Origin: Cephalopachus bancanus
Taxonomy: Eukaryota; Chordata; Mammalia; Primates; Tarsiidae
NCBI GenBank assembly: GCA_027257055.1
Contig: JAPVLO010000232.1
Span: 372,001 to 436,000 of the forward strand
DNA: 64,000 bases
Direction: 5' to 3'
Part shown: positions 55,709-64,000 of the stretch, one piece after another
Layout: each line of letters begins with the position of its first letter
How positions within the stretch are numbered: the first letter of the stretch is position 1
The notes under the pieces: model-generated
The model's input: the letters and a program-made list of their open reading frames with translations, nothing else
Told to the model about the DNA's origin: nothing
The model's database searches: none
Program-made: the position numbers and the translations under genes

Positions 55709-56036
55709 TATATTTAACATTTTGAGGAATTGTCAAAATGTTTTTCAAAACGGCAGCACCATTTTACAATTCCGCTAGCAACATATGAGGTCCAATTTCT
55801 CCACATCCTCATCAACACTTATTATTGTGTTTTTTAAAATTTTATCTCTTCCAGTGAGTATGAAGTGGTATCTCACTGTAGTTTTCGCTTTGCATTTCCC
55901 TAGTGACTAATAATGTTGAATACTTTTTCATGTGCTTATTGACCATTTGTGTATCTTCTTTGAAGAAATAGTTCTTTATGTCTTTTGACCGCTTTTTAAG
56001 TGGATTGTCTTTTTGTTGTTTAGACAGTTTTGTTTT

Positions 56037-56335
56037 GTTTTTTTTAGTTGGAGTCTCACTCTGTCACCCAGGCTGGAGTGCAGTGGCACACTCACAGCCT
56101 CTGCAACCTCGACCTGGTGGGCTCAAGCCATCCTTCCGCCTCAGCCTTCCAAATAGCTGGAACTACAGGCATGCGTGACCATGCCCGGCTAATTTTTAAA
56201 ATTTATTTATTGTAGAGCTGAGGCCTCGCCAAATCCAAATTGCCCAGGCTAGTCTCCAACCTCTGGACTCAGGCAATCCTCTCATCTTGGCCTTCCAAAG
56301 TGCTGGGATTACAGGCTTGAGCCACAGCGCCTGGC
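56037..56335 (-). mobile_element. Alu dimer inside L1
   Basis: A four-base AAAT-type insertion and a repeated AAATCC lie in the linker side. Confidence 0.88.
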
Positions 56336-56404
56336 ACATACAGTTTTGATATACTTTTGTCAGACATAATTTGCAAATATTTTCTCCCATTCTGTGGGCT
56401 GTCT

Positions 56405-56686
56405 TTTTTTTGAGTTGGTCTCACTGTCAACCAAGTTGGAGTGCAGTGGCATGCTCACGGCCACCGCAGCCTCAACCTGCTGGGCTCAGATGATCCTTCT
56501 GTCTCAGCCATCCAAGTAGTTGGAACTACAGGCAAGCGCCTCCACGCCCAGCTAATTTTTTGATTTATTGTAGAGATGAGTCTCACCAAGTTGCCCAGGC
56601 TGATCTCAAACTCTTGGGCTCAGGCAATCCTCTTGCTTGGCCTCCCAAAAGGTTGGGATTACAGGCTTGAGCCACCACTCCCGGCT
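56405..56686 (-). mobile_element. Alu dimer at the left edge of the L1 interruption
   Basis: Begins in the T run that ends the L1 piece GTGGGCTGTCTTTT; ends GAGCCACCACTCCCGGC. Confidence 0.88.
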
Positions 56687-56851
56687 TTTCATCCCTCTAT
56701 ATAGACTCTTTGCACAGTACATTTGGATTCAGGGGACACTCAGGGTGCGTGTGTGTGTGAATAATTATAATTATGCCCAAACACTAGTTCATTCCATAGT
56801 AGGATGAAACCTAGAAAGTAGACATCAAGCCTGTGGTTTTAAAACATTCTC

Positions 56852-57145
56852 AGAGGCCATGCGTGGTGGCTCACACCTGTCATTCCAGCACTTTGGGAGG
56901 CTGAGGCATAAGGATTACTTGAGCCCAGCAGTTCAAGACCAGTCTAGGCAATATAGTGAGACTTTGTCTTTATACAAAAAAAAAAAATTAGCCGGGAGCA
57001 GTGGCATGTGCCTGTAGTTCCAGCTACTCGGAAGCTGAAGTGGAAGGATCACTTGAGCCCAGGAGGTCGAGGCTGTGGTGGCCGTGATCATGCTGCTGTA
57101 CTCCAGCCTCTGTCTCAAAATAATAATAAAATAGTAATAATAATA
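56852..57145 (+). mobile_element. Alu dimer with (AAT)n-like tail
   Basis: Right end shortened to CTCCAGCCTCTGTCTC. Confidence 0.87.
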
Positions 57146-57504
57146 AATAACACCTTTTCAGTTGTTGGAGTATGCTACGATTCTGTCCTTTTCTGTTTCT
57201 CCAAATCCTCCTCAATCAGTCTGTGGTGTTCTGGTTTACCTGAAACATTCTATGGGAGATGCCTGAGTATCCCCAGGGATGGCATGGCTCCATGAAGGGC
57301 ACTGAGAGCGCTGCACCTGGGGACACTCTGCCTGACCCCTTTTGCTGCCACACTGTAGCAGCAGAGCATGAGTGGTGTGGGGGTGGTCCCGGCTCGTGGG
57401 TTGTACACGATCCTACCTGTTTTGCCTGCTTTGGAGTGTCTGCAGACATCTTCAGGGCACTGGACTCTGTCCTTCTCACTGTTCTTTTCTCCTTTCTTGA
57501 GGTT

Positions 57505-57645
57505 CCCTTTTATTCAACAAGTCTGCGTTGAGCAACCCTGTGAAGGCTCAGGTACTGGGTTGGGAAATGCGGAGAGTGGCATGGTCCCTGCTTCAAAGCA
57601 GTTTATCATGGAGTGGTATGGAGGTAGGGAAGATGGCTGGAGGGC
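57505..57645 (+). mobile_element. L2 LINE fragment
   Basis: TTCAACAAGTCTGCGTTGAGC, GTACTGGGTTGGGAAATGC and GTCCCTGCTTCAAAGCAG resemble the L2 3' end. Confidence 0.5.
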
Positions 57646-57831
57646 ACAGTGGGCATCATTAGTGACAGAGAGGGCCGAGGAATGCTTGCTGATGGAATTA
57701 AGACAAACCCCAAATAGCTATACCACAGAGTGGATTACGGTACACACAGGAATGGGGAGTACCAGGGCTGGGAGAAAGTATCTGGACCAGTCTCAGCTTC
57801 CTCTGTTGCATTCAGCCTTAGCACCCAGGAT

Positions 57832-57948
57832 GGCATTATTCACTTAACAATTTAGCAAATATTTATTGACCACCTACCATAGGCCAGGTACTGCCCTAGG
57901 TGCTAGGGATAAAGCAAGAAACTTATATTCTAAAGAGTGAGACAGTTG
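57832..57948 (+). mobile_element. L2 LINE 3' end
   Basis: AGCAAATATTTATTGACCAC, ATAGGCCAGGTACTGCCCTA and GTGCTAGGGATAAAGCAAG match the L2 3' end well. Confidence 0.7.
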
Positions 57949-57949
57949 G

Positions 57950-58357
57950 CCAGGCTTGGTGACTAAGCCTGCCATCCCAGCACTTTGGGGGACCAAGGCA
58001 AGATGACCTGAGCCTGTGGGTTTGAGACCCGCCTGGGCAACTTAGCGAGACCTCATCTCTACAATAAATTAAAAATTAGCCAGGAGTGGTAGTGCATGCC
58101 TGTAGTTTCAGCTACTTGGAAGGCTGAGGCGGAAGGATCGCCTGAGCCCAGCAGTTCAAGACCAGTCTAGGCTTCAGCCTTCCAGGTAGTTGGAACTACA
58201 GACGCGCGTCACCACACCTGGTTGATTTTTTGATTTATTGTAGAGATGAGGTCTCGTCAAGTTGCCTAGGCTGGACTCGAAGCCCTGGGCTCAGGCAAAT
58301 CCTCTTGTCTCTGCCTCCCAAAGTGCTGGAATTACAGGCGTGAGCCACTGGGCCCGA
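57950..58357. mobile_element. Head-to-head Alu pair: plus (57950-58172) and minus (58173-58357)
   Basis: The plus copy runs to CCCAGCAGTTCAAGACCAG and then switches at once to antisense sequence beginning CTTCAGCCTTCCAGGTAG. There is no T run or A tail at the joint. Confidence 0.82.
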
Positions 58358-58740
58358 CTCACTTTCTGGATAATATTATTTTATGCATAAAAGTTTTCCA
58401 TGGTGATGAACCCAATGCATCTATTTTTCCTTTTGTTGCTCACGCTTTTGGTGTGACATCTAAAAGTCCATTGCCAAATCCAGGGTTACGAAGATTCATG
58501 TCTATGTTTTCTTTTAATAGTTTTAGGGCTTTAGCTCTTATGCATAGATCATTGATCCATATTGAGCAAATTTTGCATATGGTGTGATGTAGGAGACCAA
58601 CTTGATTCTTTTCTTGTGGAAATTCAGTTATCCCAGCACTACTTGTTAAATAAATCCCCCATTCCCCTAATTTTTTTGAAATGAAAGACTGTTCGTATAC
58701 TGAAGACAACTCCAACTTTGCTTTTATTTATTTGGAGTCT
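58356..58740 (-). mobile_element. Continuation of the same antisense L1M copy
   Basis: TTGTTGCTCACGCTTTTGGTG, then CATTGCCAAATCCAGGGTTA, TTTTAGGGCTTTAGCTCTTA and TTATCCCAGCACTACTTGTTA follow directly after the L1 position reached at 56407. The ~1.95 kb between them is not L1. Confidence 0.78.
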
Positions 58741-58789
58741 TTGAATTTAACACCTTTTGTTTGATTTTTGCTGTTTGTTTTCTTTTCTT

Positions 58790-58950
58790 TCTTTCTTTCT
58801 TTTTTTTTTTTTTTTTTGAGGTGGGGTCTCACTCTGTTGCCCAGGCTGGAGTACAGTGGCACATACATGGTTCAGTGTAGCCTCAATCTCCTGGGTTCAA
58901 CCTGATCCTTCTGGGTGACAGAGTGAGAGTCCAACTCCAAAAAAAAAAAT
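58790..58950. mobile_element. Fold-back Alu fragment: minus right arm (58790-58905) then plus 3' end (58910-58950)
   Basis: (CTTT)n and T18, antisense right arm, then GGGTGACAGAGTGAGAGTCC and A11, which is sense Alu 3' end. Confidence 0.78.
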
Positions 58951-59269
58951 TGAGTAATGTTCATTCTACCTTTTAATTTTGTTCATCCTGTTTTAAAGGG
59001 GGAAAAAAGGCCTGTCCTCAATGTTGAGAAGTTACTTTTAAAAAATTTTTTATTTTTTAGCAGGATTTATTGAAAGGACAGAAAAGCTCCCACAGTGGGA
59101 GGGGACCCAAAGGGGTTGCCTGACAAGTTATTTTTATCAAAATTTACTTATATGCATACATTATTTATAAGCTCCTTATGCTTATCATATTCATAAAGTA
59201 TGAAATCAGAATAAACGTGTAAATTAAATAACCTACAAAAAATTTATTAAAATTTTATTAAAAATTTAT

Positions 59270-59435
59270 AAAAATTAGCCAGGTGTGGTGCTTACATGTG
59301 GTCCCAACTTCTCGGGAGGCTGAGGCAGACGGATCACCGGAGCCCAAGAGGTGGAGGCTACGGTGAGCCAGGATTGTGCCACTGCCCTCCAGCCTGGGAG
59401 ACAGAGTGGGACCCTGACTCAAAAAAAAAAAAAGT
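59270..59435 (+). mobile_element. Alu right arm
   Basis: From AAATTAGCCAGGTGTGGTG to GGACCCTGACTC and A13. Confidence 0.83.
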
Positions 59436-59756
59436 GTCTAGTTGTAGCCCAGAACTTTCTGTTAGATTGTCAAAGGAAGGAAACACTCAAATGACTCATC
59501 CACAAATTTTTTAAATGACTGACCATTAATCAGTTTTGTGTTTTTTCAAACATTCAGTTTTTACTGGACATGAAACATCAGTTTGTTTTTGGACTGCCCA
59601 CTGGGATGTCATGTGGGGTTCACTTGGCGACAGCACATACTATTGCTATTAGCCCGCAACCACTCAAGTAGTACATTGCTACATCACATGATGTCATTTT
59701 CAAGACGCCAAGTGAAAAACTAAGCTTATTCAATAACTTGAAAAACTAAAATTTGC

Positions 59757-60057
59757 CTGGCGCCATGGCTCACGCCTGTCATCCCAGCACTTTGGGAGGC
59801 GGAGGTGAGAGGATTGCCTGAGCCCACGGGTTCAAGACCAGTCTGGGCAACTTGGTGAGACCTTGTCTCTACAAAAAAATTTTAAAAAAGCAGCCAGGCA
59901 TGGTGATGTGTGCCTGTGGTTCCAGCTACTTGGAAGACTGAGGCAGAAGGATCAAGGCTGCAGTGGCTGTGAACGTGCCACTGCATTACAGTCTGGGCGA
60001 CAGAGGGAGATTCCAACTCAAAAAAAAAAAAAGAAAGAAAAGAAAAAAAGAAAAACT
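59757..60057 (+). mobile_element. Alu dimer
   Basis: Flanked by GAAAAACTAAA on both sides; right arm lacks CGCCTGAGCCCAGCAGG. Confidence 0.91.
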
Positions 60058-60309
60058 AAAGTTGAGTTCTATTTCAATCTTTGAGTTAAAAACACTGCCA
60101 CAAGAACACGGTCTTTACAATGGATGATTATGAAGCCACATGACTTCTTGCTAGAACTGCATTTCAAAATCTAAACAGTGGCTCTACCCTTCAGTTACGT
60201 GACTCTCAAACACACAGGATGTGACCTGATGGACCTTCAGTGTGGCAGGGGAGGCTATTTGGGAGCAGAGGTCCTTTCCCTGGGGCTGCTGCTTTGGGTA
60301 CCTTCATGC

Positions 60310-60650
60310 TCCAGTATACTCATCCAATTTACTGTAGCTGGGGTGGGTGATCTTTAAAAACATAACTCTGATCACGTCATCTCTCTATTTTTTAGGTTTT
60401 TGAGTTGGGGTCTCGCTCTGTCGCCCAGGCTGGGGTGCAATAGCACAATCACACTTGCCACAGCCTCAAACTCCTGGGCTCAAGCAGTCCTCCAGCCTTG
60501 GTCTCCCAAAGTTCTGGGATTACTGGCTTGAGCCACCATGCCCAGCCCACCTCTCTGTTAAAAGCCTTCAATGGCTCCTCACTCCTTTAGGATGCAATCT
60601 AAGCTCCTTGATGGTCTTTACCTTTTCAATGTCATCTCAAGCAGAATTGT
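60310..60650 (+). mobile_element. L2 LINE fragment, split by an Alu
   Basis: AACATAACTCTGATCACGTCA and, after the Alu, AAAGCCTTCAATGGCTCCTC and GATGCAATCTAAGCTCCTTG are L2 sequence in order. Confidence 0.6.
60388..60549 (-). mobile_element. Internally deleted Alu inside L2
   Basis: Jumps from right arm CACAGCCTCAAACTCCTGGG to left-arm GTCTCCCAAAGTTCTGGG. Confidence 0.8.
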
Positions 60651-61929
60651 TTAACTCCATAATTAATTATGGAGCCATAATGTCTCACTTATTTTGTGAC
60701 ACCCCGCAGTGGCTGCTGCTCAGGGGATAGGTCTCTTAATTCATTAGGGTTGCCAAACAATGACATTCTGTCATTCCTCCTTTATTTCTTGGAATACTCC
60801 TCTAAAGAGATCATTTCCCTCCTCTACTATTTGGTTACTCAATGGTACTGTTGTTTTAGAAAAGTTAACATTTATTAACTTTAGTTTTCATAGTTTAGAG
60901 CCATGGAATTTTTTTTCAAGTCTAGGATATTTTCATAAGCTGTGTGTTATAGTGCTTAGTGCTCAAAACACCTCTGTCTACAGGGACTGGAAGTAGGAAG
61001 ATAAAGAGGCAGGGCCAGTTGTGACCTAAAATTTGCACACTAGGGCCAAAGGGAAGATTTGCCTCTAGCTCCAGCTGGCAGAACACTGTACTGCCCCCAG
61101 ACACAGGTGTCAGGTGCGCGCTGTTTTCTCTGCAATAGGTAAGGTTCTCCTAAAAGAAAGGAAAAAATCCATCAATTATAAGGACCTTGAAAAGTTTTGT
61201 TTTCCCTTGAGGAATTTAATATGCTTTTTCTGTATCATTAGGAAACATCAGTGAACAGTGTTTTCCCACTTTGCATTGCTCTCAGTAAGTTCAGAGCCAG
61301 AATTTGTTTAATTTTAGAATACTAGGAATTTCTGACCTGCAAATCGATATTTTCTTCGATCTTAATCTTTTGTGCCTGTTCTCTTTTATTTAATTTTACA
61401 TTTCCGTTTGATTATATCTATTCTAAGCAGAATTAAAATTTTCCACGAGCAGCAAGGATTGAACAAAAGCATTTACGTAGCCGTCAGCCATCCACGAGAG
61501 TACCTTTTTCTTGCCCCTCTACATACCGCTGGGTATTATTTGAAAAACTGTTACTAATGTAATAAGCCAGAAATGGCTTTTCATGGGAGTTCTGATTTGT
61601 ATTTCTAAGGTTACTGGTGAGATGAAACATCTTCCCGTGTTTGTTGACCAGGTTTAAAACTGCTTGGAACCTGGCTTTTGCAGATGGGAGCGCAGCCAAT
61701 CCAGCGGAAAGACAAATACGACCCAAAGAAAAATGACTTTACACTTCAGCTTTGACTCCGCCCCTGGGTCCCTCACCAATCACCCCACCTCCAGTAAGCC
61801 CTTTGTGTGTGTCAACCGTCAGGAAAAGGGGTCTCCGCCTGCAAAGCCGACAGAACACGGTACAGTGTCCCCAGATACGTGTGTTTCGTTCACGGCCTGG
61901 GTCTGATCGCAAGGCTTGCAGAAAGGAGC
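60650..61929. other. Upstream flank of KLHDC10, repeat-poor
   Basis: No Alu from 60,550 onward. CCAAT boxes appear from 61,696. Confidence 0.45.
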
Positions 61930-62720
61930 TCGGGAATCCGAACAGCGTCTTTCTGCAGGCGTGGTCTCGCTCACTCGGCCTTCGGTTGGCCCGCCTGGTC
62001 CCGCCGGAGCCGCGGCGCCGCAGGCTCGCCCGGCGCGGTGGATGCGAGCGATGAGTGGCTGCTTCTGCCTTCCTCCCCCCACTTTTCTTGAGCCATAGCT
62101 ATGGTTACCACGTCTCTTTTCCCCGCCTCCCTCCACCCGCCAAGAAGACGCTTGTCCATTGGCTGCCGCTCACCAAGACGGTCTGTGACTGGTCGCCGGC
62201 GGGGCCGGGCGCTGCCCCTCCCCCTGTCTCCCAGGTCCCCGGAGGAGCCCAGTAAGGAGGCTCCGGTGGTGCTGCCTGGTCGGGGGCTGCCGGGACCTTG
62301 CTGCGGCGATCCTCACGGGTCATGTCGGCCGCCCAGGGCTGGGACCGGAACCGCCGGAGGGGAGGAGGCGCCGCCGGCGGGGGCGGCGGAGGTAGCGGGG
62401 CCGGCGGGGGCGGCGGGGGCGGCGGGGGTCGGGGCGCTGGCCAGCTCAACCGCTTCGTGCAGCTCTCCGGGCGGCCGCACCTGCCAGGTGAGTGGCGGGC
62501 CGGGCCGACGGGCGGCGGCGGCGGCGGCCTCTCCTCGGGAGGGGGAGGCAGGCCCCGCGCAGGCCGGTGGGACCGGGACCGGGGCCGGGGCTCAGGGGGG
62601 AGTCTGAGGGCGGGCGGGGGCGGGCGCGGGCGCGGCGGAGGGAGGCGTCTTGCCGGGCTTCGGCCCCGCGCGGTGTCTGCTTTTCGCTCCCGAGGATCTC
62701 GGTTCCTCGGCTCCCAGTCT
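61930..62720 (+). promoter_or_regulatory. KLHDC10: KLHDC10 CpG-island promoter and 5' UTR
   Basis: A dense CpG block covers the region from about 400 bp upstream of the KLHDC10 ATG into intron 1. It is TATA-less. A reverse CCAAT (ATTGG) lies at 62158-62162, 160 bp before the ATG, and forward CCAAT boxes lie further up at 61696-61700 and 61776-61780. GC-box-like tracts are frequent. The transcription start cannot be fixed from sequence. Confidence 0.8.
62322..62487 (+). CDS. KLHDC10: KLHDC10 first coding exon
   Basis: KLHDC10 is a kelch-repeat substrate receptor of CUL2 RING ubiquitin ligases. From the literature it recognises C-terminal degrons, including alanine tails from ribosome quality control, and it was also reported to activate ASK1 through PP5. 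This exon encodes MSAAQGWDRNRRRGGG, a glycine-rich run over roughly residues 13-42, and GQLNRFVQLSGRPHLP before a CAG-GTGAGT donor at 62488. This agrees with the human N-terminus. It is 55 codons plus one base; kelch repeats are encoded in later exons outside the window. The glycine-run length may vary between species. Confidence 0.95.
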
Positions 62721-64000
62721 CCTTCCCTTCGGCAGCGAGATCGTGAAAAGAAACACACACAGACACACGCCACTAAAAATAAATAAGTGCATACATAAAT
62801 TAAAAAGGCACTGGCGGCTGTCTGCGGGACATGACTTCAGAAAGGGGGCCAGGTCGAGGAGGCGCGACTTTGCAAAAGGCGCCCGGGTGTATGTGTGCAG
62901 GGGTCGGGAGGAGGGGCCAGGGTGCCGGCTGAAGGACTGGGAGGGGGAACCGAGAGTTGTTCGTGTCTGGGAATGTCCAGAGGCAGAGTCGGTAATGGGG
63001 TCTCGATTTTAAGGGCAGAGCATGCAGATCCAGAACCTGCTCCGCGACCCGGTTCCGTTGCGTCTGCGACGTAAACACAACCGAGAATTGGGGAAGTGCA
63101 CCCAGCGTAATTGTTTCACTCTAGGGTACGGTGCCCTATCCTGGAGTTCAGAGGGCTTGAAAGGCAAAGCCATAGCAAGTCGTTACGTGCGTGTGTAGAC
63201 GACTTTAAAGAGATGTATTCGTAAGCGAGGGTTCAACCCAGTAGAAGGGAGGTGGGGAATTCAGTGATACACAGAATATCAGATGCTGCATTGGGCGAGC
63301 TTGATTTTACTATGAAAAGTGCTGTCAGGAATGATGTGTTCGTCGTTCACCGTGTTTTTGCGGATAATGTTGGAGGTGATTCCATCAGTGATTGTTTGGT
63401 CGATGAGTTTTGAGAAGATGATGCGTGGGGTTTTCTGAATCGTGTTTGTGACTGTGCCTTGTACTTCTGAATAGTTGAACATTATTTTATCGATTTGAAG
63501 ATAACAGGGAATTTAGCACACTCGGTTTGTCATGAGGTTATTGATGTGTGTCAGAAATGTACTTAACCCATGTATAAGCGCCACTAAAATTAAATTGAAA
63601 CATTTGTTGGTAGTCGAGACTTAATATGTGATCTTTAACATGAAAAAGGCCGGCGGAGAAATCGTTTTCCTTACCCCAAATCAATGACACCGACTTAGAT
63701 TGAGGGGTATTGGCAGCATAGACGTTGCGTCTCTGGATGGGCCTGTCGCTGGCTTTCCCTCTGCTGCCGCAGTCTTAGGTCTTGGGTCATGGCTCCGTGA
63801 TTGTCGGAGGTCCGGTGGTCTTTGCAGGCCCTGGATCCACCGGCGGTGCGCTTCCTCGCCGCGCCACCCGAGGGCGGTGCAAGCCGCGGATCCCGCGGGG
63901 GATTCGCCTGGAACTGTTTCTGCATCCCTGGCCGGGGGGGGGGGGGGGGGGCGCCATTGGTCCAGAGGCGAGGATGGACCCGTCTCAGCTGGACACCGCG
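62721..64000 (+). other. KLHDC10: KLHDC10 intron 1 (start), no repeats seen
   Basis: After the donor the sequence runs to the window end without an Alu, unlike the rest of the window. Isolated CpGs persist through about 63,500. At 63,780-64,000 GC content rises again, with a G18 run. No further exon is recognisable. Confidence 0.6.
63934..63951 (+). repeat. G18 homopolymer
   Basis: Eighteen consecutive G between GGCC and CGCCATTGG. It may form a G-quadruplex, or it may be an assembly artefact of unreliable length. Confidence 0.8.

Noticed and set aside
62101..62773. Long open frames around the KLHDC10 CpG island in other frames
   Set aside because: They are shadows of the GC-rich first exon. 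Only the frame starting at 62322 matches KLHDC10.
63240..63500. CpG-containing segment in KLHDC10 intron 1 as a possible exon or organellar insertion
   Set aside because: The open frame on the minus strand has no recognisable similarity. CpG retention is expected next to an unmethylated island.

Overview
This is nuclear DNA from a primate. About 90 Alu or 7SL-derived monomer copies fill the window, many of them full dimers with intact target-site duplications (TSDs). Split, GT-AG-bounded exons of two genes can be read. The young Alus have an unusual consensus: the tail reads GAGACTCCAACTC, the A-linker CTACAATAAATCAAAAAATTA, and the right arm GGCGGAAGGATCGCCGGAGC. This differs from human AluS/AluY and from the lemur form I know. 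I infer a tarsier (Carlito/Tarsius); that is inference, not proof. The gene order matches human 7q32.2 (UBE2H - ZC3HC1 - KLHDC10).

Layout. (1) 1-25.3 kb is intergenic: Alus, old L1, L2 and MIR pieces, a mariner fossil, an L1 in inverted configuration, and a GC-rich block at 16.4-19.1 kb with a strong CTCF-type motif and two exon-like intervals. UBE2H itself is not reached. (2) 25.3-49.0 kb is the complete ZC3HC1 (NIPA) gene on the minus strand. It has ten coding exons summing to 502 codons, the human length, once one extra C in exon 3 is discounted. (3) 49.1-61.9 kb is intergenic: many Alus, a fragmented antisense L1, a second mariner fossil and a Tigger-type fragment. (4) 61.9-64.0 kb is the CpG-island promoter, first coding exon and start of intron 1 of KLHDC10 on the plus strand; the rest of that gene lies to the right.

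The two genes are transcribed divergently from separate CpG islands about 13 kb apart. ZC3HC1 encodes a zinc-binding nuclear protein of the nuclear basket that was first described as an SCF F-box-like factor. KLHDC10 encodes a kelch-repeat substrate receptor for a CUL2 ubiquitin ligase. No functional link between them can be read from the sequence.

The points I consider most worth a second look are: a minor-spliceosome AT-AC intron in ZC3HC1; an antisense Alu whose TSD duplicated the exon 5 splice donor; a frameshifting C7 tract in exon 3; two copies of a ~150 bp TSD-flanked retroposon with its own AATAAA that I cannot name; a candidate Alu subfamily marked by a 5 bp deletion; and an L1 split by a ~1.95 kb block that contains older L2 sequence. 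Repeat boundaries are read by eye and may be off by 5-20 bases. Family names of old repeats are from memory of consensus sequences.
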